This document shows positions 36,060-44,656 of a stretch of 64,000 nucleotides of DNA, one piece after another. The DNA comes from Curvibacter lanceolatus ATCC 14669 (GTDB lineage Bacteria > Pseudomonadota > Gammaproteobacteria > Burkholderiales > Burkholderiaceae_C), in the NCBI RefSeq assembly GCF_000381265.1, contig NZ_KB906270.1, positions 1 to 64,000 of the forward strand, in the 5' to 3' direction. The translations under genes and the position numbers were made by a program. The notes below the pieces were generated by a model. The model was given only the letters and a program-made list of their open reading frames with translations, did not search any database and was not told where the DNA came from. The stretch's first letter is position 1, and each line of letters begins with the position of its first letter.

Positions 36060-37049
36060 ATGATTCTTGATGGGCAAGACCCCGCCGCGGTGCTGAGCGC
36101 CGCCCAGGCGCTGGCGCGTGGCGAACTGGTGGGCCTGCCCACCGAGACGGTGTACGGCCTGGCGGCCGATGCCGGCAGTGACGCGGCGGTGGCCCGCATC
36201 TTTTCGGCCAAAGGGCGGCCCAGCGACCACCCCCTGATCGTGCACGTGGCCGGGGTCGAAGGCGTGAACGCCTTTGCCCACGATGTGCCGGCCTTTGCCC
36301 AGCGGCTGATCCAGGCCTTCTGGCCCGGCCCGCTGACCCTGATCCTGCCGCGCCGCCCCGAAGCCGGTGCGGCCGCGGCGGCCGGCCAGGATTCGGTGGG
36401 CCTGCGTTGCCCCTCGCACCCCGTGGCCCATGCCCTGCTCAAGGCCTGCGAAGCCCTGGGTGTGCACGGGCTGGCGGCGCCCAGCGCCAACCTGTTCGGC
36501 CGGGTCAGCCCGACCACGGCGGCCCACGTGCAGGGCGAGTTCGGTGACGGTCTTCTGGTGCTCGATGGTGGTGCCTGCGAGGTGGGCATTGAATCCACCA
36601 TCGTCGACTGCACCCGCGGGGCCCCGGTGCTGCTGCGCCCCGGTGGCGTCACGCGCGAGCAGATCGAGGCCGCGTGCGGCCAGCCCCTGCGCACGCGCGA
36701 AGAGCTGGCCAGCCCCGATCCGCGAGCCTCAGGCACCCTCGAGGCCCACTACGCCCCCCAGGCCAAGGTGCGCCTGATGGAGGCCCAGGCCCTGCAGACT
36801 GCTCTCGACGTGCTCGGCCCCCAGGCCAGTGCGGTGGCGGTCTATGCCCGCAGCCCCTTGCGCACGCCTGCGCCGGGTGTGCTGCTGCGGCCCATGCCCG
36901 CGCAGGCCGAAGACGCCGCCCGCGAGCTGTTTGCGGCCCTGCGCGGCTTCGACGAGGCTGGCGTGAAACTGATCTGGGTCGAAACCCCACCCGCCACCCC
37001 GGCTTGGGAAGGGGTGCGCGATCGCTTGCAACGGGCTGCTGCGGCCTGA
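36060..37049 (+). CDS. tsaC: L-threonylcarbamoyladenylate synthase, Sua5 type
   Basis: 329-residue enzyme making threonylcarbamoyl-AMP from threonine, bicarbonate and ATP, the first step of t6A tRNA modification. The YrdC-like domain shows GELVGLPTETVYGLAADA, IFSAKGRPSDHPLIVHV, FWPGPLTLILPR and AAPSANLFGRVSPTTAAHV. The additional C-terminal Sua5 domain (about residues 225-329) includes PGVLLRPMPAQAEDAARELF, so it is the long form. The later t6A partner tsaB is also in this window at 43.5 kb. It starts 21 bases after purK. Confidence 0.94.
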   Translation: MILDGQDPAAVLSAAQALARGELVGLPTETVYGLAADAGSDAAVARIFSAKGRPSDHPLIVHVAGVEGVNAFAHDVPAFAQRLIQAFWPGPLTLILPRRPEAGAAAAAGQDSVGLRCPSHPVAHALLKACEALGVHGLAAPSANLFGRVSPTTAAHVQGEFGDGLLVLDGGACEVGIESTIVDCTRGAPVLLRPGGVTREQIEAACGQPLRTREELASPDPRASGTLEAHYAPQAKVRLMEAQALQTALDVLGPQASAVAVYARSPLRTPAPGVLLRPMPAQAEDAARELFAALRGFDEAGVKLIWVETPPATPAWEGVRDRLQRAAAA

Positions 37050-37092
37050 GGCCGGCCCTCGTTAAACTACCCGCTATCTTTTGGAGATTTCA

Positions 37093-38034
37093 ATGACTGG
37101 AAAATGGTTGCGCCGCGCTGTGTTGCTGGCGGCTTGTGCATCGGCCGCCGTGCTCTCGGCTTGCGGCTCCAGCACCATCGAGTCGGCCTTGGCGCCCTCG
37201 CGTTTCATCGCCTTCGGTGATGGCCTCAGTGATCTGGGCCAGTCCGGCTCGCGCTACACCGTCAACGACGGCACGGTCAACGTCTGGACACAGCAAGTGG
37301 CCACCAGCTATGGCGGCACCCTGGTCACCCAGGCCTCGGGCGGCACCAGCTATGCCCGTGGCCATGCCCGCATCGTGGGCACGCCCGACGACGTGAACGG
37401 CAGCACCCTGACCGTGGTGCAGCAGGTCGACAAGTTCCTGGCCGCCGACAAGTTCGGTGCCAATGACGTGGTGCTGCTCAACGGCGGCCTGGGTGATCTG
37501 CTGGTCAGCTACAACGCCAACAGCAGCAACTCGGCCAGCTTCGCGGCGGCCATGACCCAGGCCGGCACGGACCTGGGCACCCAGGTGCGTCGACTGGTCA
37601 CGGCGGGCGCCAAGTACGTGGTGGTGTCGGGCATGTACGACGTCAGCAAGTCGCCCTGGGGCGTGGGCACCGGCCAGGCCAGCATGATCAGCAACGGCGT
37701 GCTCAAGTTCAACAGCGCGCTGCTGCTGGCGATCAACGACCTGGGCGCCAACGTGCTCTACATCGACGCCGCCTACTACTACAACCTGGTCATCGCCTCG
37801 CCCAGCAGCTACAGCCTGACCGATTCGACCAACATCGCCTGCACCTCGACCGACAGCGGCGCGGGCATCGGCATCGGCAACGGCCAGGTCAACTCCAGCC
37901 TGTGCACCACCAGCACCCTGGCCAGTGGCGTGGATTACACCAAGTACACCTTTGCCGACAAGCTGTACTTCACCCCTGCGGCCCAGACGCTGTACGGCAC
38001 CTACGCCTACGGCCGCATGAAGTCGCGCTGGTAA
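37093..38034 (+). CDS. SGNH/GDSL-like lipoprotein lacking catalytic residues
   Basis: 313-residue lipoprotein (signal ending LSAC, Cys24) with the fold signature of SGNH/GDSL esterases. The start at 37093 has GGAG ten bases upstream. Block I reads [13 protein letters not shown]: the nucleophilic Ser of the GDS motif is Gly44. Block III reads [12 protein letters not shown], where the family usually has GxND. Block V reads [14 protein letters not shown], with Phe where the D-x-x-H catalytic His is expected. All three catalytic positions therefore appear altered, so this is probably a non-enzymatic, binding or structural member. Similar GDG-type proteins are recalled from related bacteria. Confidence 0.8.
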   Translation: MTGKWLRRAVLLAACASAAVLSACGSSTIESALAPSRFIAFGDGLSDLGQSGSRYTVNDGTVNVWTQQVATSYGGTLVTQASGGTSYARGHARIVGTPDDVNGSTLTVVQQVDKFLAADKFGANDVVLLNGGLGDLLVSYNANSSNSASFAAAMTQAGTDLGTQVRRLVTAGAKYVVVSGMYDVSKSPWGVGTGQASMISNGVLKFNSALLLAINDLGANVLYIDAAYYYNLVIASPSSYSLTDSTNIACTSTDSGAGIGIGNGQVNSSLCTTSTLASGVDYTKYTFADKLYFTPAAQTLYGTYAYGRMKSRW

Positions 38035-38086
38035 GTCAGTGCACGCACACGGCGCGCTGCGCAGGCAGCGTGGCCGGCACAGAACA

Positions 38087-38107
38087 GGGGGCTCAGGCCC
38101 CCTTTTT
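38087..38107 (+). terminator. Terminator after the SGNH-like gene
   Basis: GGGGGC (38087-38092) and GCCCCC (38097-38102) form a six-pair stem with a TCAG loop followed by T5. It ends the rightward SGNH-like gene. Confidence 0.85.
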
Positions 38108-38147
38108 CATGGGCCAGCCGATGGCTGCGGCTGGCCCATGAAAAAGG
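38101..38147. repeat. 19-base inverted repeat nested between two terminators
   Basis: Arms at 38101-38119 and 38129-38147 are perfectly complementary with a nine-base loop. The T5 and A5 tracts inside the arms serve as the T-runs of the two flanking terminators, so the whole forms a bidirectional termination zone. Confidence 0.8.
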
Positions 38148-38163
38148 CCCCGCAAGCGGGGCC
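38141..38163 (-). terminator. Terminator for the leftward ompW-type gene
   Basis: On the minus strand, GGCCCCGC and GCGGGGCC (38163-38156 and 38153-38146) form an eight-pair stem with a two-base loop followed by T5 (38145-38141). It ends the ompW-like gene. Confidence 0.8.
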
Positions 38164-38186
38164 TCAGGGCGTGGGGCCGTTCAGTC

Positions 38187-38894
38187 TCAGAACCGGTAGC
38201 CTGCCGTCATCGTGAGCACCACGGGGTGGAAGGTGATGTCCATCACGCGGGCGGCACCCGCGGTGGTGGCCGTCAGCGTGGTCTTGACGCGGGCGGTGGC
38301 CACCGAGCCATGGAGCGACCATTTGTCATTGATGCGGTATTCCAGGCCCACCTGGGCGGCCAGCCCCCAGGAGTCGCTGAGCTGGATGTCGGTCGGCCCG
38401 CCATTGAGCGAGTTGCCGATGCTGGTGGAGCTGCGTTGGTCGAACTTGGTGTAGTTGACGCCCACCCCGACAAAGGGGCGCAGCGCGCTGCTGCTGTCGC
38501 CAAAGCTGTAGTTCAGGAACACCGTGGGCGCAAACTGCCTGATCTTGGCAATCGTCTGCCCCTGGTAGGCCGAGACGATGTAGCCCGGCACGATGGCCGG
38601 GTTCAGCTTGGCCGCGATGTCGTGGGTGGGCGGAACGCCCATGGCCAGTTCCACTTCCAACTGATCGTTGAGCTTGCGGGCGTACGAGAAGAACAGCGTG
38701 CTCTGGTCTTTCACGGTCAGGCTCACGCCCGAGTTCGGCTTCAACAGGAAGGGGCCGGTGGCATCGGTGGCGGACGAGTTGGGTTGTACCTGGGTGTAGC
38801 CCACCCTGAAGATGTTGTCCTGGGCCCAGGCCGTTGTGCCACCCAGCAAGAGGGGGGCGAGGGCCAGGGCGAGAGGGTTCAGCCGGAATGTCAT
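38187..38894 (-). CDS. ompW: OmpW-family outer-membrane protein
   Basis: 235-residue eight-stranded beta-barrel of the OmpW family, which forms narrow hydrophobic channels for small molecules. The signal peptide ends TTAWAQD. Family features: NIFRVGYTQVQPNSSAT, VELAMGVPPTHDI, RQFAPTVFLNYSFGD, RPFVGVGVNYTKF and the C-terminal TMTAGYRF with terminal Phe for Bam recognition. AGGAGA stands eight bases before the ATG. It is the gene downstream of the lipase-like hydrolase, with 27 bases between, so co-transcription is likely. Confidence 0.92.
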   Translation of the reverse strand: MTFRLNPLALALAPLLLGGTTAWAQDNIFRVGYTQVQPNSSATDATGPFLLKPNSGVSLTVKDQSTLFFSYARKLNDQLEVELAMGVPPTHDIAAKLNPAIVPGYIVSAYQGQTIAKIRQFAPTVFLNYSFGDSSSALRPFVGVGVNYTKFDQRSSTSIGNSLNGGPTDIQLSDSWGLAAQVGLEYRINDKWSLHGSVATARVKTTLTATTAGAARVMDITFHPVVLTMTAGYRF

Positions 38895-38921
38895 GTTTGT
38901 CTCCTGCGTCTTGGGTGGGGC

Positions 38922-40538
38922 TCAGAGGCCGGCGGCCAGCACTTGCTGGAAGAAGCCGCGCGCAGCGACCGTGCAGAACGGCGGCACCAGGCTGCCGTGG
39001 TAGGCCTGCACCACGGCGCTAGCACCCCCATCGGTGGCCCCGGCGGCCACAGCGGCCGCGGCGGTGGAAGCCTTCAGGGTGGCAAAACCCACCTTGGCGG
39101 CCGCGAACGGGTCGCTGGCGCTGGTCACGGCCGAGTCCACGTCGAGCACATTGAGCAGGCCGGTGCCCATGGCCATGGGCGACGGTGCGCTCCACAGCTT
39201 GGCCAGCAACTGGGTGTTGACGCTGTAGAACACGGTGGGGTCACCATTGCCGCCGCACATCAGCACCGGGCGCGTGGGCGTCCAGTTGCGCAGGTCGTTG
39301 GTCTTGAAGGCCTGGCGCATGGTGTTGGTGGGGGCACTGGCCGGCAGGCCGGTCGTGGTGTTGGGCACGGCGCCGTCCGGGTTGGCCATCGCATCCAGCA
39401 GGAAGGCCAGGCGTGCGTTGTTGGTCACCAGCGGGTTGCTGCCGAAGCCCAGCGCAAACAGCGGCGCCTGAGCGGCCGGGGTGGTGGGCGGTGTGATCGC
39501 GTTCAGGGTGGCTTGCAACGCAGCCGGGGAGCCGGCCGGTGCGGTGGGGGGCGTGCTGCTGAACAGGGCCGTCTGCGGCAGCTTGCCCTGGCTCAGCAGG
39601 GTGCTGATCGAACTTGTCGACGGCAGCAATGATTCGATGCCCGTGGCAAAGTTGCTGCTGTAGATGTCGCTGGGGGTGCTGTAGATGTTGCCGTAGGCCT
39701 TCTGGTAGCTGGTGCTCAGCATCGGGGTGAAGATGGTCGAGCCCAGGTTCACATTGCCGTAGTACACCGCGTCCACCAGCGCAGCCAGGGCGTAGGGGCC
39801 CGACAGCGGTGCCGAGGCGGTCACGCTCTTGCCCTGGGCTTGCAGGGCCCGGTGGGTGGCCATGGCCACGTGGCCGCCTTGCGAGTAGCCGGTGATGAAC
39901 AGCTTGCCGGAATCGCTGCCGCCCACATTGGGCAGGGCGGTGCGGGCCGCGGTCAGGGCGTCGATCATGTCCTTGGACTCTTGATCGGCGTTCAGGTAGG
40001 GGTGGTAGCTGAGCTTGGAGGCGTCGTAGCCGGCGTAATTGGGGGCCACCACGATGAAGCCCTGTGCTGCAAAGGCCGCGGCCACCAGCACGCTTTCGCC
40101 GTAGGCGTCGTTGCTCGAGTCCAGGATGTTGGCGATGTTGTAGGCCTTGGCCGTGGTGGTGCCGTGGGCATACAGCACGATGGGGCGGGCCCCGGAGCAG
40201 GCGGGGTCGGTGCCTGTGGGCACCATCAAGGCGCCCGTGCCATTGGTGGCTTCGCCCGCGCCGCCCACGGTGCCGTACTGGATGTAGTGGAAATTGATCC
40301 CGCATTTCGGCGTGCCGGCCACCGCCAGCAGGCCCTTGCCCGTGCTGCTGGCATTGAGCTGCGCCTGGAAGTCGGTGGCGCTCAGGCCGGTGACGCGCAG
40401 GGGCGGGTTGTACTGCAGCGAGCCGCGGCTGCCGCTGTTGTCCGTGGTGCTGCTGCCCCCCGAGTCAGAACCGCCCCCGCCGCACCCTGCCAGCAAGAGG
40501 GCCGCAACAATGGGCGCAAGGCCGATGAAATGGCGCAT
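38922..40538 (-). CDS. Secreted alpha/beta hydrolase, secretory-lipase type
   Basis: 538-residue lipoprotein (signal ending LLAGC, then a Gly/Ser linker). The alpha/beta-hydrolase core contains the oxyanion segment IVLYAHGTTTAKAYN, NYAGYDASKL, and the nucleophile elbow FITGYSQGGHVAM (Ser in GYSQG). A Cys-rich C-terminus includes VLMCGGNGDPTVFY, where the catalytic Asp is expected. It resembles the secretory lipase/LIP family. Substrate is unknown: a lipid, ester or polyester is plausible. A TetR-type palindrome lies in the promoter, and CAGGAGA precedes the start. ompW follows on the same strand, suggesting uptake of the released product. Confidence 0.85.
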   Translation of the reverse strand: MRHFIGLAPIVAALLLAGCGGGGSDSGGSSTTDNSGSRGSLQYNPPLRVTGLSATDFQAQLNASSTGKGLLAVAGTPKCGINFHYIQYGTVGGAGEATNGTGALMVPTGTDPACSGARPIVLYAHGTTTAKAYNIANILDSSNDAYGESVLVAAAFAAQGFIVVAPNYAGYDASKLSYHPYLNADQESKDMIDALTAARTALPNVGGSDSGKLFITGYSQGGHVAMATHRALQAQGKSVTASAPLSGPYALAALVDAVYYGNVNLGSTIFTPMLSTSYQKAYGNIYSTPSDIYSSNFATGIESLLPSTSSISTLLSQGKLPQTALFSSTPPTAPAGSPAALQATLNAITPPTTPAAQAPLFALGFGSNPLVTNNARLAFLLDAMANPDGAVPNTTTGLPASAPTNTMRQAFKTNDLRNWTPTRPVLMCGGNGDPTVFYSVNTQLLAKLWSAPSPMAMGTGLLNVLDVDSAVTSASDPFAAAKVGFATLKASTAAAAVAAGATDGGASAVVQAYHGSLVPPFCTVAARGFFQQVLAAGL

Positions 40539-40553
40539 GGATGTCTCCTGTTA

Positions 40554-40575
40554 AAAATAGAACGACCGTTCGTTT
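40554..40575 (-). promoter_or_regulatory. TetR-like operator palindrome upstream of the hydrolase
   Basis: GAACG-AC-CGTTC at 40560-40571 is a perfect palindrome with a two-base centre, flanked by A/T-tracts. It lies about 22 bases upstream of the hydrolase ATG. On the minus strand it occupies the spacer ahead of a -10-like TATTTT, a typical repressor position. The half-site resembles TetR-family operators. No TetR gene is adjacent, so the regulator is unknown. Confidence 0.5.
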
Positions 40576-40677
40576 TTGCGTCGCTCCATCGTAACGCTGG
40601 CGATACTTGCGCCGTCAGCGGGAAACTACCAAGCCCTTTGCGGCCGTTGTCAACGCCGCCCAGGTGTGTCTGTCGAC

Positions 40678-40932
40678 CTACCGGTAGCGCAGCTTCATGG
40701 CCAGGATGCTGGCGGCCAGGCTCAGGGTGACCGCATTGGCCGCGACGATGGGCCAGGCCTCCAGGGCCAGGCCATACAGCAGCCACAAGGCCACGCCGCA
40801 GGTGAACACGCTGTACATGCCCAGCGAAATGCCGCGCACATCACGGGTCTTGAAGGTCAGCCAGGCCTGGGGCACAAAGCTGCAGGTGGTGAGGCAGGCG
40901 GCCAGGTAGCCGATCAGATCGGTGAGTGACAT
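40678..40932 (-). CDS. SemiSWEET-family small transporter
   Basis: 84-residue, three-helix membrane protein of the SemiSWEET family (half-SWEET, PQ-loop type), which acts as a dimer to move sugars. It reads MSLTDLIGYLAACLTTCSFV, PQAWLTFKTRDVRGISLGMY with the PQ motif at 21-22, and a third helix of about 63-80. Start at 40932 has a weak Shine-Dalgarno. It lies downstream of dacB (14 bases), so probably co-transcribed. The substrate is unknown. Confidence 0.88.
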   Translation of the reverse strand: MSLTDLIGYLAACLTTCSFVPQAWLTFKTRDVRGISLGMYSVFTCGVALWLLYGLALEAWPIVAANAVTLSLAASILAMKLRYR

Positions 40933-40946
40933 GGGGTGAGGCCGGT

Positions 40947-42422
40947 TCAGGGCAGGTTCTGATCCCGCGCGGTCCAGGCGATCAAGGCCTCGATCACCGG
41001 GCGCAGGGCGTTGGCATTGGGGTGGTTGGCCATGGCCACCAGGGTGTAGCGGCGGCCGCTGGCGCCGTGCACCACGCCGGCCACGGCGGTCACATCGCGC
41101 AGGCTGCCGGTTTTCAGGTGGGCAGCGCCCTGCACGGCCGCGTTGTCCTTGCCCAGCCGCCGCAGCGTGCCGTCCACCCCGCTGAGCGGCAGGGACGACA
41201 ACAGCTCCGGCATCGTGCCGCCGGCCCAGGCGGCCTGCAGCAGCCGGGTCAGGGCCTGGGCGCTCACGCGGGTGTCTCGGCTCAGGCCCGAGCCGTTCTC
41301 GAGGCTGGGCAGATCGGCCTCGCCAAAGCGCCGCCGCCACCACTGGCTCAGCACCTCACGCGAGCCCGCCGGCGTGCCCAGCCCTTTTTGCTGCAGGCTC
41401 AGCGTCAGGAACAACTGCTGCGCCATCACGTTGTTGCTGTACTTGTTGATGTCACGGATCACTTCGGCCAGCGGGGGCGAGGCCAGGCTGAAGACAGGCT
41501 GCAACCCGGCCGGCACCAGCCCGTCGCGCACCTGGCCGCCCAGTCGGCCGCCCATGTCCTTCCACAGGCCTTCCAGGGCACGGGCGTTGTAGCTCGCCGG
41601 CTCGGCATAGGCCAGGGGCCAACTGCGCTCGCCGCAGCTGGCCGGGTAGCCACCGGCAAAGCTCAGGCGGTTGGGGTCGGCCAGCTGGGCCTTGAGCTGG
41701 GTGCGCCAGTCGCCGCATTCGCCGGCCAGCAGCGGCACGCTGGGGCTGAACTGCACGCCGGCCATCGGTGGGTCGAGCTGCACCCGTGCCAGGCCGGCGG
41801 CCGGGTCGGGCACCCAGGTCAGCACCAGCGAGCGGAAGTTGATCAGCAGCGCGTCGGCCGCCGCGTTGTAGGGCTTGAGCGGCTCGCCATCAAAGTCGGC
41901 CGGGTTGACCGCGGGCAGCTCGAAGGCGCTGTGGTCCAGCACGATGTCGCCACTGATCTGGCGGATGCCCAGGCCCTGCACCCGGCGCAGCAGCAGCCAC
42001 AGGCGCTCCAGCACCAGCTTGGGGTCGCCCTGGCCCTTGATGACCAGGTTGCCCTGCAGCGTGCCCTCGCGAATCGGGCCATCCAGGTACACCGGGGTCT
42101 GCCAGCTGAAGGCCGGCCCCAGCAGCTCCAGGGCCGCCTCGGTGGTGATCAGCTTGGTCACCGAGGCCGGGTTCATGGGGGTGGCCGGGTTCAGCGCCAG
42201 CCGGGGCGGGCGCTGGCCTTGCACCTCGCTCACCAGCAGGGTCACAGAATCCCGTGGCAGGCGCGAGCGTTGCAGCGCAGCCTCGATTTCGGGGGGCAGG
42301 GCGGTGGCGGCGTGGGTGCACAGGGCATGGGCCAGCAGGAGCGTGCCGCCCAACAGTGAACGCAGGCGGGCGCGGGCCAGGGGGGAGAAGGTTGACGGCG
42401 GCATCAAACGGCTTGGTTTCAT
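40947..42422 (-). CDS. dacB: D-alanyl-D-alanine carboxypeptidase/endopeptidase, PBP4 family
   Basis: About 491 residues; periplasmic penicillin-binding protein of the S13 family that trims or cleaves peptidoglycan cross-links. Active-site motifs are the SxxK box ASVTK (Ser87, Lys90 from this start), SNN (in NKYSNNVMAQQ) and KTG (HLKTGSLRD). The signal peptide ends THAA. ATG at 42422 is chosen, with 42458 and 42404 as alternatives; longer open sequence upstream is antisense to the neighbouring transporter. SemiSWEET follows. Length is typical. Confidence 0.92.
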   Translation of the reverse strand: MKPSRLMPPSTFSPLARARLRSLLGGTLLLAHALCTHAATALPPEIEAALQRSRLPRDSVTLLVSEVQGQRPPRLALNPATPMNPASVTKLITTEAALELLGPAFSWQTPVYLDGPIREGTLQGNLVIKGQGDPKLVLERLWLLLRRVQGLGIRQISGDIVLDHSAFELPAVNPADFDGEPLKPYNAAADALLINFRSLVLTWVPDPAAGLARVQLDPPMAGVQFSPSVPLLAGECGDWRTQLKAQLADPNRLSFAGGYPASCGERSWPLAYAEPASYNARALEGLWKDMGGRLGGQVRDGLVPAGLQPVFSLASPPLAEVIRDINKYSNNVMAQQLFLTLSLQQKGLGTPAGSREVLSQWWRRRFGEADLPSLENGSGLSRDTRVSAQALTRLLQAAWAGGTMPELLSSLPLSGVDGTLRRLGKDNAAVQGAAHLKTGSLRDVTAVAGVVHGASGRRYTLVAMANHPNANALRPVIEALIAWTARDQNLP

Positions 42423-42497
42423 CGCAAGGGAGATCAGTCTGGCCTCGGATATTGACATGGCACCGCCTGCCTGGAGCCATTTCGGGATAATCCCCCC

Positions 42498-43490
42498 ATG
42501 CGTTTTTCTCCGCGAGCGGTGGGCCTGGCGTCCGCCCTCGTCACGGTCCTGATCTGGACCGCCTTCATCGTGATCGCCCGAGCCTCGGCCCAGCGCACCC
42601 TCAGCCCCTTCGACATCGCCTTTTTGCGCATTGTCGGGGCCTCGGTCGTGCTGATGCCCTGGGCGCTGTGGCGCGCCCGGCGTGAGCGGCGCAGCCCGGC
42701 GGGTTTCAGTGGTTCGCTGGGCGGCTTGTCGCCACTGCCGCTGCGGCCCACGCTGGTGCTGGGCCTGTTCGGCGGGCTGGCCTATGCCGTGCTGGCCTAC
42801 AGCGGTTTCTTTTTTGCTCCGGCCGCCCACGGCTCGGTGCTGATGCCCGGCAGCCTGCCTTTGTGGGCCTCGCTGCTCAGCATCTGGCTGCTGGGTGATC
42901 GGCCACCCGCGGCGCGGGTGTTCGGCCTGGGTCTGATCCTGCTGGGCGACCTGCTGGTGGGTGGGGCCAGCCTGCTGGGCGCCTTGTCGGGCCAGGGCAC
43001 GGTCTGGAAGGGCGATCTGCTATTCATGGCGGCCAGCAGTTGCTGGGCCACCTACAGCGTGCTGGTGCGCCGCACTGGGGCCGATGCGGTGCGGGCCACG
43101 ATGGCCGTCACCGCCCTGGCCCTGCTGAGTTTTGTGCCCGTCTTTGCGCTGCTGACGCAGTCGGGCCTGCTGCCCACCCGCCTGGGCTCGGCACCCTGGG
43201 GCGAAATTGTCTTTCAGCTGCTGTTCCAGGGTGTGGGCTCGGTGGTGATCTCGGGCATCGCCTTCACGCGCATGATCCAATACTTCGGTCCGGTGCGCTC
43301 CACCATGATCACGGCCCTGGTGCCGGGGTTGTCGGCCCTGGGCGCGGTCTGGCTGCTGGGCGAGCCCATGCACTGGAACCTGATGCTGGGCCTGGCCCTG
43401 GTCACGGCGGGCATTGCAGCCGGCGTGCTGCCGTCGCGGTCGGCCGGGTGGCTGCCACTTTTTTCCAAGCCGGCCAAAGGCCTGCGTTGA
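42498..43490 (+). CDS. EamA-family DMT transporter
   Basis: 330-residue inner-membrane protein with about ten helices in two EamA repeats of the drug/metabolite transporter superfamily. Signatures include VLIWTAFIVIARASAQ, PLWASLLSIWLLGDRPPAARV (repeat 1 end) and ALVPGLSALGAVWLLGEPMHW (repeat 2 end). It diverges from dacB; tsaB starts 15 bases after it. Substrate unknown, possibly amino acids or nucleosides by analogy. Confidence 0.9.
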   Translation: MRFSPRAVGLASALVTVLIWTAFIVIARASAQRTLSPFDIAFLRIVGASVVLMPWALWRARRERRSPAGFSGSLGGLSPLPLRPTLVLGLFGGLAYAVLAYSGFFFAPAAHGSVLMPGSLPLWASLLSIWLLGDRPPAARVFGLGLILLGDLLVGGASLLGALSGQGTVWKGDLLFMAASSCWATYSVLVRRTGADAVRATMAVTALALLSFVPVFALLTQSGLLPTRLGSAPWGEIVFQLLFQGVGSVVISGIAFTRMIQYFGPVRSTMITALVPGLSALGAVWLLGEPMHWNLMLGLALVTAGIAAGVLPSRSAGWLPLFSKPAKGLR

Positions 43491-43505
43491 ACCCTTTCCC
43501 TGATT

Positions 43506-44195
43506 ATGAATTTTCTTGCTTTTGACACCAGCACCGAACGCCTCTCGCTGGCCGTGGGGCGGGGCGAGGTCGTGTGGCAGCAGGAGGGGGCTGGCGGCGC
43601 CCAGTCGTCGGCCACCCTGATCCCGGCGCTGCTGGCGCTGCTGGCCCAGGCCGGGCTCACGTTGCAACAGCTCGATGCCATCGTGTTCGGCAGCGGCCCG
43701 GGTTCGTTCACCGGCCTGCGCACCGCCTGTTCGGTGGCCCAAGGGCTGGCCTTCGGGGCCGGTCTGCCGGTGCTGCCGGTCAGCACCCTGCTGGCGGTGG
43801 CCGAAGAGGCCCGCCACCAGCACGGCTGCACCCGCGTGGTGGCCGCGCTGGACGCCCGCATGAACGAGGTCTACAGCGCGCCCTGCGAATGGCAGAACGG
43901 CCAGTGGCAGGTGCCTGCCGACTTCGCCCTGGGTGCGCCCGAGAGCGTGGCCGTGCCCCCGGGCTGGACTTTGGCCGGCAGTGCCGCCGCGGCCTACCCC
44001 GGGCGGCTGGCCGGTGCGCCGGGCCTGGCGCTGTTGCCCACCGCCACGGCGCTGCTGCGCCTGGCTCCGGCGCTGTGGCAGGCGGGGCAGGCGGTGCCGG
44101 CCGACCAGGCCCTGCCCCTGTACATCCGCGACAAGGTGGCCCAGACCACCGCTGAGCGTGAGGCCGACAAGGCGGCCCGCCAGCCCCAGGCCTGA
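43506..44195 (+). CDS. tsaB: tRNA threonylcarbamoyladenosine modification protein TsaB
   Basis: 229-residue ASKHA-fold partner of TsaD in t6A synthesis. It starts MNFLAFDTSTERLSLAV and shows FGSGPGSFTGLRTACSVAQG, the family hallmark, and VVAALDARMNEVY. Length is normal. It begins tsaB-rimI-UDG-like, a common Burkholderiales order; rimI starts nine bases later. The first t6A enzyme is at 36 kb. Confidence 0.95.
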   Translation: MNFLAFDTSTERLSLAVGRGEVVWQQEGAGGAQSSATLIPALLALLAQAGLTLQQLDAIVFGSGPGSFTGLRTACSVAQGLAFGAGLPVLPVSTLLAVAEEARHQHGCTRVVAALDARMNEVYSAPCEWQNGQWQVPADFALGAPESVAVPPGWTLAGSAAAAYPGRLAGAPGLALLPTATALLRLAPALWQAGQAVPADQALPLYIRDKVAQTTAEREADKAARQPQA

Positions 44196-44203
44196 GGTGC
44201 CCC

Positions 44204-44656
44204 ATGTCCGTGAGCGAAGCCCGATTCGAAACCCTGACCGAGGCCTGGATGGACGCCGTGCTGGCCGTCGAGCAGCAGGCCTACACCCACCCCTGGAGCC
44301 GGGGCAACTTCCTGGATTCGATCCGTTCGGGCTACCAAGCCCAGGTGCTGGTGGGCGATGACCAGTTGATCGGCTACTTTGTGGCCATGAAAGGGGTGGA
44401 CGAGGTCCATCTGCTGAACATCACCGTGGCCCCGGCATTTCAGCGCCAAGGCTGGTCGCGGGTGATGCTCGATGCCCTGGCCACCTGGTCGCGCGGGCAG
44501 GGCGCCCAGTGGCTGTGGCTGGAGGTGCGCGTGTCCAACACCCGGGCGTATTCGGTGTACCTGGCCCATGGCTACCAGCGGGTGGGGGTGCGCCGGGCCT
44601 ACTATCCAGCCTTTGAAGGGCGTGAAGACGCGATTGTGATGAGCCTGAAACTATGA
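44204..44656 (+). CDS. rimI: Ribosomal protein S18-alanine N-acetyltransferase
   Basis: 150-residue GNAT acetyltransferase acting on the N-terminus of ribosomal protein S18. It reads VEQQAYTHPWSRGNFLDSI, LLNITVAPAFQRQGWSRVML (acetyl-CoA loop) and LEVRVSNTRAYSVYLAHGYQ, RimI signatures. The acetyl-CoA loop is QRQGWS rather than the usual QRxGxG/A. It overlaps the next gene by four bases (ATGA). Confidence 0.93.
   Translation: MSVSEARFETLTEAWMDAVLAVEQQAYTHPWSRGNFLDSIRSGYQAQVLVGDDQLIGYFVAMKGVDEVHLLNITVAPAFQRQGWSRVMLDALATWSRGQGAQWLWLEVRVSNTRAYSVYLAHGYQRVGVRRAYYPAFEGREDAIVMSLKL

Noticed and set aside
42459-42830. N-terminal extension of dacB to a 627-residue protein
   Set aside because: The extension is antisense to the EamA gene and has shadow-like Arg/Gly composition; a normal signal peptide starts at 42422.
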